Program-made: the position numbers and the translations under genes
The notes under the pieces: generated by a model
Databases searched by the model: none
Seen by the model: the letters and a program-made list of their open reading frames with translations, nothing else
What the model was told of the DNA's origin: nothing
Origin: Cryobacterium glucosi
GTDB lineage: Bacteria; Actinomycetota; Actinomycetes; Actinomycetales; Microbacteriaceae
Length of the DNA stretch: 64,000 bases
Assembly: GCF_004402235.1 (NCBI RefSeq)
Contig: NZ_SOFS01000019.1
Location: 470,308-534,307 of the forward strand
Direction of reading: 5' to 3'
Part shown: piece by piece, positions 18,779 to 27,218 of the stretch
How positions within the stretch are numbered: the stretch's first letter is position 1
Layout of the letters: every line of letters starts with the position of its first letter

Positions 18779-19162
18779 CTACTTGAGGGTGACGGTGGCG
18801 CCGGCGGCCTCGAGGGAAGCCTTGCCCTTTTCGGCGGCTTCCTTCGTGACGCCCTCGAGGACGGCCTTCGGCGCGCCATCGACAACGGCCTTGGCCTCGC
18901 CGAGGCCCAGGCTGGTGAGCTCGCGCACAACCTTGATGACCTGGATCTTCTTGTCGCCAACGGACTCGAGGATGACGTCGAAGGCGCTCTGCTCTTCGAC
19001 CTCTTCAACGGCGGCGGCGGGGCCAGCGGCACCGGCGACGGCGACGGGGGCTGCTGCGGTGACCTCGAAGGTCTCCTCGAACGCCTTGACGAACTCGGAA
19101 AGCTCGATGAGGGTCAGGCCCTTGAACTGTTCGAGCAATTCTTCGGTGGAAAGCTTTGCCAT
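18779..19162 (-). CDS. rplL: 50S ribosomal protein L7/L12
   Basis: This 127-residue stalk protein recruits translation factors to the ribosome. The N-terminal dimerisation part ([20 protein letters not shown]), the Ala/Gly/Val-rich hinge (about 36-52) and the globular C-terminal domain ([20 protein letters not shown] ... [20 protein letters not shown]) are all standard. AGGGAGAATAATC precedes the ATG. It is 44 bp downstream of rplJ in the usual stalk operon. Confidence 0.98.
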   Translation of the reverse strand: MAKLSTEELLEQFKGLTLIELSEFVKAFEETFEVTAAAPVAVAGAAGPAAAVEEVEEQSAFDVILESVGDKKIQVIKVVRELTSLGLGEAKAVVDGAPKAVLEGVTKEAAEKGKASLEAAGATVTLK

Positions 19163-19206
19163 GATTATTCTCCCTATAGTTTCTTAGTTACTCACCGCTA
19201 GCAGGC

Positions 19207-19728
19207 CTATGCCTGGTTCGCGGACTCCTGCTTCTCACGCAGTGCTTCGATGGTGCGAACAGCCTTCGAAAGCGGTGCGTTGAACAGATATGCGGCTCCG
19301 AACAGCGAGGCCTTGAACGCGCCGGCCAGCTTGGCCAGCAGCACTTCACGGGACTCGAGGTCGGCGAGCTTGCCTACCTCTTCGGCAGTGAGCGGGCTAC
19401 CGTCGAAGTAACCACCCTTCACTACCAGGAGAGGGTTTGCCTTGGTAAAGGCACGCAGGGTCTTCGCGACGGCGACGGGGTCTCCGTGCACGAAGGCGAT
19501 GGCGGACGGGCCGGCGAGTTCGTCGTCAAACGACGTGATGCCGGCGTTGTTGGCCGCAATCTTGGTGAGCGTGTTCTTTACCACGGCGTACGTGGCGTCC
19601 GCACTGATGGAAACGCGCAGCGTCTTGAGCTGCGCAACAGTGAGACCGCGGTACTCGGTGAGCAGAACGGCGGTCGAGCTCTGGAATTTCTCCGTCAGCT
19701 CGGCGACCGTTGCTTCCTTGTTCGCCAT
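19207..19728 (-). CDS. rplJ: 50S ribosomal protein L10
   Basis: This 173-residue base of the L7/L12 stalk begins [18 protein letters not shown] and contains [27 protein letters not shown] and [19 protein letters not shown]. The C-terminal helix that binds L7/L12 dimers ends in KQESANQA. The start is the ATG with AGAGGAGCGCC upstream; a longer frame reaching 19884 runs through the structured leader and is not coding. Expression is probably controlled through the leader, as in other bacteria where the L10-L12 complex binds its own mRNA. Confidence 0.98.
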   Translation of the reverse strand: MANKEATVAELTEKFQSSTAVLLTEYRGLTVAQLKTLRVSISADATYAVVKNTLTKIAANNAGITSFDDELAGPSAIAFVHGDPVAVAKTLRAFTKANPLLVVKGGYFDGSPLTAEEVGKLADLESREVLLAKLAGAFKASLFGAAYLFNAPLSKAVRTIEALREKQESANQA

Positions 19729-19739
19729 GGCGCTCCTCT

Positions 19740-19915
19740 TGGTTTCATGTGCCGGTAGCCCGGGGCGCAGACATGAAAAAAGCCCCAGCGCAAGCGCCGG
19801 AGCTGAGCAGTCCTTGCGAACTGAAACTGAACTTCGATTCCTGCGCGGGCTGTTCACATGAGTGAACCTTCGGTCACCGTCCATTACTGGGCAGCGACAA
19901 CCGGCGGTCTTTGGC
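19740..19915 (-). promoter_or_regulatory. rplJ leader with terminator-like attenuator hairpin
   Basis: The leader carries segments like the known L10 mRNA-binding element (CCAAAGACCGCCGG and following, about 19895-19915 on the minus strand). Close to the gene, 19781-19804 forms an 11-bp G.U-containing stem with a short loop, followed on the minus strand by six T (19776-19781). That is a complete intrinsic terminator about 50 nt before the rplJ start codon, so transcription into rplJ-rplL is probably attenuated. Confidence 0.7.
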
Positions 19916-19929
19916 TTCGTTCACTGTAA

Positions 19930-19964
19930 CGGATGCCGCTGGCGGGCGCAAATCGCGGCATCCG
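19930..19964. repeat. GGATGCC/GGCATCC inverted pair upstream of the rplJ leader
   Basis: Perfect 10-bp arms CGGATGCCGC (19930-19939) and GCGGCATCCG (19955-19964) are separated by 15 bp. It lies between two divergent genes, so it is not an obvious terminator. It is one of the recurring GGATGC hairpins. Confidence 0.65.
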
Positions 19965-19997
19965 CCCCTCAGCCCGTGAGCGGAACGGCATAGGTAG

Positions 19998-20026
19998 TTG
20001 ACCTGAGTCCACTATCGAGATATAGT
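19998..20026 (+). promoter_or_regulatory. Sigma70-type promoter of the DHA2 efflux gene with overlapping inverted repeat
   Basis: TTGACC (19998-20003), a 17-bp spacer and TATAGT (20021-20026) form a near-consensus housekeeping promoter 34 bp upstream of the ATG. The inverted repeat ACTAT-6-ATAGT (20011-20026) covers the -10 box and is a likely binding site for the MarR regulator encoded downstream. Confidence 0.72.
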
Positions 20027-20059
20027 TGATGCTTGTCAATTACACGCCCCAGGAGTTTC

Positions 20060-21904
20060 ATGTCTCGCGTTTCATCCGTTCGTACCGCTCCACCGCAGAA
20101 CCCGCAGGACCGGCAGCCCCTCCCCCACCGCGACTCGGACACGCCGATGTCGAAGCGGCAGGTACTCGAGGCCCTCTCCGGCCTGCTGATGGGCATGTTC
20201 GTCTCGATCCTCGCCGGGACCGTCGTCAGCACGTCGCTGCCGCTCATCCTCTCCGACCTGCACGGTGACCAGTCCGCATACACCTGGGTCGTCACGGCGA
20301 CCCTGCTCGCGACGACCGTGAGCACGCCGATCTGGGGCAAGTTCGCCGACCTCTTCGACCGCAAGCTGCTCATCCAGCTCTCCCTCGTGGTGTTCGTCCT
20401 CGGTTCCGCACTCGCGGGCTTCTCGCAGAACACCGGCACCCTGATCAGCTTCCGGGTGCTGCAGGGCCTCGGCGCCGGCGGCCTCGCCGCGCTCAGCCAG
20501 ATCATCATGGCCGACATCATCAGCCCCCGTGACCGCGGCCGCTATGCCGGTCTCTTCGGCGCGGTCCTCGCCCTCGGCACCGTGGGCGGTCCGCTCCTCG
20601 GCGGTGTCGTGACGGACGCCTTCGGCTGGCGCTGGAACTTCTTTATCGCACTGCCCGTCGCGATCCTTGCGATCATCCTGCTGCAGCGCACCCTGCACCT
20701 CCCGGCCAGGGTCAAGCGGGTCGTCAAGATCGACTACCTCGGCGCGATCCTCATCACTGCGGGCATGTCGCTCCTGATGATCTGGGTGACCATCGCCGGC
20801 ACCCAGTTCGAGTGGGCATCCGTGCCCTCGTTCCTGATGGTCGGCGGCGCTGTCGTGCTGCTCGTCGCCGCGGTGTTCGTGGAGTTCAAGGTCAGCGAGC
20901 CGATCATCCCGCTCACCCTGTTCAAGAACCGCACCTTCACCCTCGCGGTGATCGCGAGCATCTCGGTCGGCGTGTCCATGTTCGGCACCTCCGTCTTCCT
21001 CAGCCAGTACATGCAGCTCGCCCGGGGAGCCACGCCGACCCAGTCCGGCCTGCTGACCATCCCGATGATGGGCGGCTACCTGATCTGTTCGGTCACGTTC
21101 GGCACCCTGATCAGCCGCACGGGCAAGTGGAAGGCGATCATGGTCTCGGGCGGAGCGCTCGTGATCGTCGGCTTGCTGTTCCTCGGGACCCTCGACTACC
21201 GGACCGATCTCGTGCTCGTCGGCGTCTACATGTTCGTGCTCGGCTCCGGCCTCGGCATGCTGATGCAGAACCTCGTGCTCGTCGTGCAGAACTCGATCGA
21301 GGTCAGGCACCTCGGCGTCGCCACGAGCAGCGTCACCTTCTTCCGCAGCCTCGGTGGAACGATCGGCGTCTCGGTGCTCGGCTCCGTGCTCGGCACGGCG
21401 GTCGCGCAGCACATCACCGACGGCGTCGGCGCGCTCAGCGCCGCCGACAAGATGGCCGCGGCGAGCGCGCTCGGCTCCGGCGCCATCCCGCGCATCGCGG
21501 ACCTCCCGGCCGCGGTGCGCACCCTCGTCGAATCCGCGTACGGGTCCGGCGTCGGCACGGTCTTCCTTCTCGGCATCCCGCTCGCCGTGATCACCCTCGT
21601 GATGGTCACCCTGCTGCCGAACGCGTCCCTCGGCCGGAAGACGGGCATTGCCAGGGCCCGCGAAGGTTCCGGGGACGGCACGTCGGCCGGGCACACCGGC
21701 GTGACTGCCGCGGAGCGCGCCGCAGAGGACAAAGCCGGGCGCGCTGCCGAGCGCGAAACCGAGGTCGAGGAGATGGAAGACATCCTGATCGAGGTGAGCG
21801 CGGCATCCGCCGGCCTCGCCCCCGCCGGGCTCAACAACCCGACCGGGGTGATTCACCTGCCGCGGGACGACCAGCCCGGCGCGCACAGAGTCAGTAGTCT
21901 GTGA
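20060..21904 (+). CDS. DHA2-family (14-TM, EmrB/QacA-type) MFS efflux transporter
   Basis: This 614-residue proton-coupled drug exporter has 14 predicted helices between about residues 40 and 520. It carries motif A (GKFADLFDRKLLIQL), the DHA2 segments FRVLQGLGAGGLAALSQIIMADIISPRDRGRY and VGGPLLGGVVTDAFGWRWNFFIALP (motif C region), and SSVTFFRSLGGTIGVSVLGSV. The last about 90 residues are a hydrophilic, charged tail unusual for the family. The start is the ATG with CAGGAG 6 nt upstream. The next gene, a MarR regulator, overlaps its stop codon. Confidence 0.92.
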   Translation: MSRVSSVRTAPPQNPQDRQPLPHRDSDTPMSKRQVLEALSGLLMGMFVSILAGTVVSTSLPLILSDLHGDQSAYTWVVTATLLATTVSTPIWGKFADLFDRKLLIQLSLVVFVLGSALAGFSQNTGTLISFRVLQGLGAGGLAALSQIIMADIISPRDRGRYAGLFGAVLALGTVGGPLLGGVVTDAFGWRWNFFIALPVAILAIILLQRTLHLPARVKRVVKIDYLGAILITAGMSLLMIWVTIAGTQFEWASVPSFLMVGGAVVLLVAAVFVEFKVSEPIIPLTLFKNRTFTLAVIASISVGVSMFGTSVFLSQYMQLARGATPTQSGLLTIPMMGGYLICSVTFGTLISRTGKWKAIMVSGGALVIVGLLFLGTLDYRTDLVLVGVYMFVLGSGLGMLMQNLVLVVQNSIEVRHLGVATSSVTFFRSLGGTIGVSVLGSVLGTAVAQHITDGVGALSAADKMAAASALGSGAIPRIADLPAAVRTLVESAYGSGVGTVFLLGIPLAVITLVMVTLLPNASLGRKTGIARAREGSGDGTSAGHTGVTAAERAAEDKAGRAAERETEVEEMEDILIEVSAASAGLAPAGLNNPTGVIHLPRDDQPGAHRVSSL

Positions 21905-22395
21905 CCATGATCCAGGGGACTCCGACAGCGTCCACGCACACCGACGAGCGGGAGCACGCACCGGGCGCTGAGTCGGCGACGGCGATCGCCGAGGTCGAGG
22001 AGCAGCTGAGCGTGCTCGCCGGGTTGATCCGGGCGAGCATGCGGGATGCCGCGCTCTTCATCGACGCGTCGCTGCAGCCGTTCGCGTTCAAGCTCCTGCG
22101 CCACATCGAGCGCTACGGGCCGACGCACTCGAGCGCGGTCGCCGCTGCGCTCTACGTGGACAAGAGCGTGATCAGCCGCCAGGCGAAGCAGCTCTGCGAA
22201 CTCGGTCTCGTGCGCACGGAAGTCGACCCGGACGACGGCCGCGCCCGGTTCCTCGCCGTCACAGACCTGGCACGGGCCAAACTCGACGCCGTACGGAACG
22301 GTGAGACCGCGATCGTGCACAAGCGCCTGAGCGATTGGCCGACGGACGACCTGCACCAGCTCGCCACGCTCCTCGCCCAGCTCAACACCCCGTAG
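21901..22395 (+). CDS. MarR-family regulator of the DHA2 exporter
   Basis: This 164-residue winged-helix protein has the recognition helix and wing SSAVAAALYVDKSVISRQAKQLCELGLVRTEVDPDDGRARFLAVTD, with the conserved D-x-R of the wing. The GTG at 21901 overlaps the upstream stop; an ATG two codons later is equally possible. It forms an operon with the pump and probably binds the inverted repeat over the pump promoter. Confidence 0.88.
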   Translation: MTMIQGTPTASTHTDEREHAPGAESATAIAEVEEQLSVLAGLIRASMRDAALFIDASLQPFAFKLLRHIERYGPTHSSAVAAALYVDKSVISRQAKQLCELGLVRTEVDPDDGRARFLAVTDLARAKLDAVRNGETAIVHKRLSDWPTDDLHQLATLLAQLNTP

Positions 22396-22413
22396 CCCGC
22401 GCCACGCCGCGGG

Positions 22414-24117
22414 TCAGGCGAGCGGGAGCGACACTCGGAACTCGGTGCGGCCCGGCCGGCTCGACACCGTGACCTCTCCCTGGTGCGCGGTCACGACAGC
22501 CTGGACGATGGCGAGGCCGAGTCCGGTACTTCCGGTTCCGCGGAACCGCGAGCTGTCGCCGCGGGCGAAACGCTCGAAGAGGGTCGTCTGCAGGTTCGCC
22601 GGGATGCCGGGGCCGTCATCCGTCACGGTCACGATCGCACGGCCGTCCTGCTCGGACAGCGCGACCTCGACGGTCGTGTCCGGCGGGGTGTGGATGCGCG
22701 CGTTCGCGAGCAGGTTGGTGAAGACCTGGTGCAACCGGGGCGTGTCGCCAATGGCCTGGATCGGCTCATCGGGAAGCTCGAGGTTGAGCACCCGGTCTCG
22801 GCCGGCCGCGTGCGCATCGCTGACGACGTCGACGAGCAGGCTCGTGAGGTCGACGGTGCCGTGTTCGAGTTCGCGGCCCTCGTCGAGGCGGGCGAGCAAC
22901 AGAAGGTCCTCGACGAGCCCGGTCATCCGAACCGACTCGGATTCGATCCGGCTGAGGGCATGCAGGGCGTCCGGCGGCAGCTCCTGGCCGGAGCGCCGGG
23001 TGAGCTCGGAGTAACCCCGGATCGAGGCGAGGGGCGTGCGGAGCTCGTGACTCGCATCCGCGACGAACTGCCGTACCTTGTTCTCGCTCGCCTGCCGGGT
23101 CTCGAGGGCGAGGTCGACGTGGTCGAGCATGCGGTTGAGCGCGGAGCCGACCTGGCCGACCTCGGTGCGGGGGTCGGTGTCCGCGGCGGGGACCCGGTCG
23201 ACGAGGCTGACCTCGCCGCGGTCGAGCGGGAGCTCCGAGACGCGGGCGGCCGTTGCCGTGACGCGCTGCAGCGGGCGAAGTGCGAGGCGCACGATCCACA
23301 TCGCGAGGATCGCGACGACGATGATGCCGACGAGGGAGACGACGCCGATGATCATGGCGAGCTGCGTCGCGGTGCCGTCGACCGTGCTGAGCGGGAGGCC
23401 GACGATCGAGAGGGTGCCGGTGCGGCTCGAACTTGCGAGGATCCGGTAGTTGCCGACATCGCCGCCGAGGTCGACGGTGACGGGCTGCGCGGTACCGGTC
23501 TGGCTCGCGAGGATATCGGCCTTCTGCACGAGGAGGTCGACCTGGTGGGCCGTGAGTGCGACGATCGTGCCGGTGTCGTCGGTGTAGCCGGCTGTGAGGG
23601 TGGAATCGTAGAAGACGAGGGCGAGAGTGCCCGGCTGGCCGGGGCCGTTGAGGATGACGCTCGCGGAGGGCACGAACACCGGCAGCGCGGCGCCGAGGTC
23701 GTTGTCGCGGCGGCCCTCGAGCATCGAGTGCGACCGTTCGGCGGCGGAGCTCACCTGCTGGTCGAGGCCCGCGAGCAGGTTGGCGCGCAGCACGGTGACG
23801 CTCACGACACCGATCGAGATGCTCACGAGGGCGAGCAGGCCGACGACGGCGAGCACGAGCCGGCGGCGCAGGGTCCAGGGGGCGCGTCCGGGTCGCAGCC
23901 AGAGCGGACGCCGCAGCCACCGCGGGCGGCCGACCCACTGCGGTCGACGTGACGGATGCTGCGGGCCGGGTCGTGCGGGCGAGCCGGCCGGGTCGAACGG
24001 GTCAGTCCGGTCGGCAACGTCGGCCACGTCAGCCACGCCAGCCGCGTCAGCCGCGTGGGTCGGGTCAGCCGCGTCAGCCGGGTCGAGCGAATCCGGCCGG
24101 TCGGTCGGCGTCATCAC
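22414..24117 (-). CDS. Two-component sensor histidine kinase (EnvZ/PhoR type)
   Basis: This 567-residue membrane kinase has a proline/aspartate/alanine-rich N-terminal tail of about 80 residues. TM1 (about 84-110), an extracytoplasmic sensor domain (111-250), TM2 (about 253-276) and a HAMP domain follow. The HisKA box is DASHELRTPLASIRGYS (H357), and the HATPase domain has N-box HQVFTNLLANARIHT and DDGPGIP. The start overlaps the stop of the response regulator by 4 bp. The N-terminal tail is encoded by degenerate GTCAGCC-type repeats (about 24000-24110). The signal is unknown; the layout resembles TcrY/MprB-type kinases. Confidence 0.92.
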   Translation of the reverse strand: MMTPTDRPDSLDPADAADPTHAADAAGVADVADVADRTDPFDPAGSPARPGPQHPSRRPQWVGRPRWLRRPLWLRPGRAPWTLRRRLVLAVVGLLALVSISIGVVSVTVLRANLLAGLDQQVSSAAERSHSMLEGRRDNDLGAALPVFVPSASVILNGPGQPGTLALVFYDSTLTAGYTDDTGTIVALTAHQVDLLVQKADILASQTGTAQPVTVDLGGDVGNYRILASSSRTGTLSIVGLPLSTVDGTATQLAMIIGVVSLVGIIVVAILAMWIVRLALRPLQRVTATAARVSELPLDRGEVSLVDRVPAADTDPRTEVGQVGSALNRMLDHVDLALETRQASENKVRQFVADASHELRTPLASIRGYSELTRRSGQELPPDALHALSRIESESVRMTGLVEDLLLLARLDEGRELEHGTVDLTSLLVDVVSDAHAAGRDRVLNLELPDEPIQAIGDTPRLHQVFTNLLANARIHTPPDTTVEVALSEQDGRAIVTVTDDGPGIPANLQTTLFERFARGDSSRFRGTGSTGLGLAIVQAVVTAHQGEVTVSSRPGRTEFRVSLPLA

Positions 24118-24860
24118 GCGGTTTTCAGCATGTACCCCGCACCGCGCACGGTGTGGATCATCGGCTCGCGTCCCGCATCGATCTTCTTGCGCAGGTACGA
24201 AATGTAGATCTCGACGACGGAGGACTTGCCGCCGAAGTCATAGCTCCAGACCCGGTCGAGGATCTGGGCCTTGCTCAGCACGCGGCGTGGGTTGCGCATC
24301 AGGAAACGGAGCAGTTCGAATTCGGTCGCGGTGAGCTCGATGGCGTCGCCGGCCCGGGAGACTTCGTAGCTGTCCTCGTCGAGGGTGAGGTCACCGACCG
24401 AGATGCGCGGGTCGACGGAGTCCGACACGGCCAGGGTCGAGCGGCGGATCAGGCCGCGCAGCCGGGCGACGACCTCTTCGAGGCTGAACGGCTTGGTGAC
24501 GTAGTCATCGCCGCCCGCGGTGAGGCCGGCGATGCGGTCGTCGAGGGAATCCTTCGCGGTCAGAAAGAGAACGGGAGTCTCATAGCCGTCGGCGCGCACG
24601 CGCTGCAGCACCTGGAGGCCGTCGATGTCGGGAAGCATGATGTCGAGCACGATCGCATCCGGCCGGAACTCGCGGGCGATGGTCAGCGCCTGGCGTCCCT
24701 CGCCTGCGGTGCGCACCTCCCAGCCCTCGTAACGGAGGGCCATCGAGAGCAAATCCGTGAGCGTGGGTTCGTCGTCGACGACGAGCACTCGAATGGGGCT
24801 TCCGTCGGCCTTGTGGAGACGCGGCCCGCGGGTCGAGTGGTCTGTTTCACGTGTGCTCAT
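24114..24860 (-). CDS. OmpR-family response regulator
   Basis: This 248-residue regulator has an N-terminal receiver domain (VLVVDDEPTL, phospho-acceptor D73 in IVLDIMLPDIDG, conserved Lys in FLTAKDS) and a C-terminal winged helix (LTATEFELLRFLMRNPRRVLSK ... VVEIYISYLRKKID). It comes first in the operon and is coupled to the kinase gene. The order, spacing and sequence resemble mycobacterial TcrA/TrcR-type regulators, but the regulon cannot be inferred here. Confidence 0.93.
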   Translation of the reverse strand: MSTRETDHSTRGPRLHKADGSPIRVLVVDDEPTLTDLLSMALRYEGWEVRTAGEGRQALTIAREFRPDAIVLDIMLPDIDGLQVLQRVRADGYETPVLFLTAKDSLDDRIAGLTAGGDDYVTKPFSLEEVVARLRGLIRRSTLAVSDSVDPRISVGDLTLDEDSYEVSRAGDAIELTATEFELLRFLMRNPRRVLSKAQILDRVWSYDFGGKSSVVEIYISYLRKKIDAGREPMIHTVRGAGYMLKTA

Positions 24861-24971
24861 AGATCTCAGTATCGCGAGCTTTCTATGAAAAGCCTATGCG
24901 GGGACCTTGGCGCTCCTGTGAATGGGGTTCGCGCCCGCTCTGCCCCTCCCCTGCCGCCCCATCGTTCGCAC

Positions 24972-25006
24972 CCCGCGCCCAACCAATTCGACGGATCGGT
25001 TGGGCG
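24972..25006. repeat. Copy 1 of a dispersed 24-bp repeat, forming a hairpin
   Basis: Positions 24972-24995 match 61790-61813 (opposite strand) at 23 of 24 bases, core CCAACCAATTCGACGGA. Here the repeat is part of an inverted repeat: CGCCCAACC (24976-24984) pairs with GGTTGGGCG (24998-25006). It sits in the gap between the response regulator and the divergent YqaJ-like gene. An 11-bp core is also found at 7015-7025. Confidence 0.6.
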
Positions 25007-25030
25007 GGAACGGCGGTCGCGGCTGGCACA

Positions 25031-25744
25031 ATGGGGAGGGTGACCGATACCCTGCTCCCGCTTTTTGAGCCGGCAGGGTCACTCACGGTCTCCTCGGCAG
25101 CCGCAGCATCCGTCGCCGCCGTCACCGCAGCAGTCGCTGCGCCGGCGATCGCCCCGCACCTGCTGCGCATCGTCGCCGACTCAACGGACTGGGCGGCCTG
25201 GATGCGCGCCCGCAACCAGGGCATCACGGCCACGGATGTCGCCAAGCTCGCCACTCCCAAATCGGTGCAGAACGCGGCCAACGACAAGATGAACGGCAGC
25301 AACTTCGGCGGCAACACCTACACCGACCACGGTCGCGCTCGCGAGCCCGTGATCGCGTCCTGGGTACTCGACAACTACGGCATCGAACCGAGCACGACCC
25401 TGTTCCATGCCGCCGGCCACCGCCGCCACCTCGCGACCCCCGACGGCGTGGGCACGGATGCCCGGACGCTCGAACTCTCGGAGATCAAGACGACGAACAA
25501 GGCGTGGCGCAGCATCCCGCGCTCCTATATGCGGCAGGTCTGGTGGCAGCAGTACGTACTCGGCGCCGATCGCACGCTGCTGGTCTGGGAGCAGCACCGG
25601 GACTTCGTGCCGATCCGGTCGCAGCCGGAATGCCGCTGGATCGAACGCGACGAGGACCAGATCGCGATCCTGGTCGGTTACGCGAACCAGTTGATCGACG
25701 TGCTCAACGCAATGGCGACCCGGGCGCAGCAGGCTCGGGCGTAG
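25031..25744 (+). CDS. YqaJ/lambda-exonuclease-family nuclease
   Basis: This 237-residue protein fits the YqaJ viral recombinase family (PD-(D/E)xK fold, 5'-3' exonuclease in lambda). Visible are the ITATDVAKLATP helix region, the glutamate in YTDHGRAREPVIASW (E105), the catalytic core LELSEIKTT (E151-x-K153) and a downstream QVWWQQYVLG helix carrying the second Gln/Tyr set. All catalytic residues appear intact. The start is uncertain: ATG 25031 lacks a clear ribosome-binding site, and GTG 25040 would have GGGGAGG touching it. No recombinase partner or phage gene is nearby. Its last 41 bp overlap the convergent signal-peptidase gene. Confidence 0.8.
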   Translation: MGRVTDTLLPLFEPAGSLTVSSAAAASVAAVTAAVAAPAIAPHLLRIVADSTDWAAWMRARNQGITATDVAKLATPKSVQNAANDKMNGSNFGGNTYTDHGRAREPVIASWVLDNYGIEPSTTLFHAAGHRRHLATPDGVGTDARTLELSEIKTTNKAWRSIPRSYMRQVWWQQYVLGADRTLLVWEQHRDFVPIRSQPECRWIERDEDQIAILVGYANQLIDVLNAMATRAQQARA

Positions 25745-26417
25745 ACGCGATCCTCGCGGCCCCGGCGGCCACGGCGGCGGCCGCGCGGCGGCGCTTGCGC
25801 AGCGCGGACACGGCGCCGCTCGCGAACATGTATCCCATGTAGGCGAACAGCAGCCCGGCGACGATGGGCACGATCCAGCTGCGGCTCTGGCCGTTGACGG
25901 CGTTGTTGACCCAGCCGACCCACGGCACGGAGTACCAGAGGCGCCCCTGGATCTGTACCGGAAGCACCTGGTCTGCATCGGCGACGCTGTTGTTGTCGCC
26001 CTTGAAGGTGAAGGTGCGTCCGCCTTCGGAGCTCGAGCTGATCGCGGTGACCCGGTGGGTGATGACGCCCGGCTCCCCCGAGCGGATCTGGTATGTGACG
26101 ACGTCGCCGATGCGGATCTCGTCCGGGGTGACCGGGCGCACGATGATGAGCGTTCCGGGCGGCAGGGTGGGTTCCATCGAACTGGTCAGCACGGTGAGCG
26201 GGGTCGACCCCGTGACCTTGGGGACCACGATCAGCAGCAGCGCGAGGGCGACCACGAGGAGCAGGATCGCTCCGCTGACCGCGAGCCCGAGGTAGTGCAG
26301 CAGGCTCTTGTCGGGCGGGTCGACGGGCGCAGGGGCCTCGTTCGCGGCCGCACCGGGCACGGATGCCGCGGGTGCCGGCGAGTGTTCCGGTGCAGACTGA
26401 AGCTGGGTGCTGGTCAT
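25704..26417 (-). CDS. sipW: SipW-type signal peptidase I
   Basis: This 237-residue membrane peptidase cleaves signal peptides of a special client set. TM1 is LGLAVSGAILLLVVALALLLIVV (about 43-65); the Ser motif is VLTSSMEPTLPPGTLIIV. The usual bacterial Lys is replaced by His in VITHRV, which marks the archaeal/ER-like S26B subfamily that includes Bacillus SipW. FKGDNNSVADADQV supplies the Asp residues, and a C-terminal TM (WIVPIVAGLLFAYMGYMFAS) precedes a basic tail. It is last in an operon of secreted proteins whose signal peptides look like SipW substrates, and its start overlaps the upstream gene by 4 bp. Confidence 0.92.
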   Translation of the reverse strand: MTSTQLQSAPEHSPAPAASVPGAAANEAPAPVDPPDKSLLHYLGLAVSGAILLLVVALALLLIVVPKVTGSTPLTVLTSSMEPTLPPGTLIIVRPVTPDEIRIGDVVTYQIRSGEPGVITHRVTAISSSSEGGRTFTFKGDNNSVADADQVLPVQIQGRLWYSVPWVGWVNNAVNGQSRSWIVPIVAGLLFAYMGYMFASGAVSALRKRRRAAAAVAAGAARIASTPEPAAPGSPLR

Positions 26418-27217
26418 TCGCGGTCCTCCTCAGGGCGGCGACGGCGGGCGAGCAGGAGAAAGATGCCGATCCCGAGCAACAGGCCGCCGACGACCAGCAC
26501 GGGTGCGGGCGGTTCGACGCCGGTGTGCGCGAGGATTCCGCTGCCGACGACTGCCGGGTACGCCGTCGGAGTCGTGGCGGTCGGGGTCAACGGCGTCGGC
26601 GGAGCGCCGGGAAATGCCGGCACGACCGTTCCCGGATCGTCACACGGAGACGCCGCGAACGGGCCGGCAACGGCATCCCGCATCGCCACGAGCAAGCCCA
26701 GGCTCGCGCTCGCTCCCTGGTCGACAGTGCCGGAGACATCCGCCATGGTGAACGTGACGACGAGTTTCATCGTGCCGCCTGCCGCGATCGGCTGCGAGGG
26801 CACGACGATCGCGCAGCTATCGAGCCTGCGGAGGGTGCGGGTGAGGGTGTCGCCGGTTCCGGAGTTCCACGCGGCGAGAGTGATGTGATCGGCGTATCCG
26901 CCGGACGGGAGCAGCACGTCGTGCGCGCTCACCCGCACCTCGGCTGGCGCGGCGGTCGGGTTGCGCACCCAGAGGGCGGCCTGCTGGCTGCCGCGCGGGA
27001 CGAGCAGGCCGAGGCCGTCGAAGAGGCCGGCGTTGAGCGTCGTCGCGAACGTCACGCCATCGGTGCTGAGGAGCAGGTCGACGGGGGCGATCGGAGTGGC
27101 GCCAGCCGAGGCGCTTGCCGGCGCTGCGACGCCCGAAACGGCGAGTGACATGGCGAGCGCAGCGATTCCGAGGGCGGATGCCGCGACCCGGCGACCCCGG
27201 ATCGGGTTCGGGCGCAT
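26414..27217 (-). CDS. Secreted, wall-anchored protein with LAHTG sorting signal
   Basis: This 267-residue protein has a Sec signal peptide (RVAASALGIAALAMSLAVSG, Ala-x-Ala cleavage) and a beta-rich body of about 180 residues with WVRNPTAAPAEVRVSAHDV. A Pro/Thr linker leads to a sorting signal: LAHTG (about residue 228), hydrophobic PVLVVGGLLLGIGIFLLLA and a basic tail. LAxTG is the motif preferred by actinobacterial class E sortases. It lies between the lectin-domain protein and SipW and is probably the wall anchor or adaptor for the exported fibre/matrix proteins. No known domain is recognised in the body. Confidence 0.8.
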   Translation of the reverse strand: MRPNPIRGRRVAASALGIAALAMSLAVSGVAAPASASAGATPIAPVDLLLSTDGVTFATTLNAGLFDGLGLLVPRGSQQAALWVRNPTAAPAEVRVSAHDVLLPSGGYADHITLAAWNSGTGDTLTRTLRRLDSCAIVVPSQPIAAGGTMKLVVTFTMADVSGTVDQGASASLGLLVAMRDAVAGPFAASPCDDPGTVVPAFPGAPPTPLTPTATTPTAYPAVVGSGILAHTGVEPPAPVLVVGGLLLGIGIFLLLARRRRPEEDRE

Positions 27218-27218
27218 G

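Noticed and set aside
20072..21961. 629-codon open frame opposite the DHA2 transporter
   Set aside because: It is a shadow of a high-GC membrane-protein gene; its composition is unlike any protein family.
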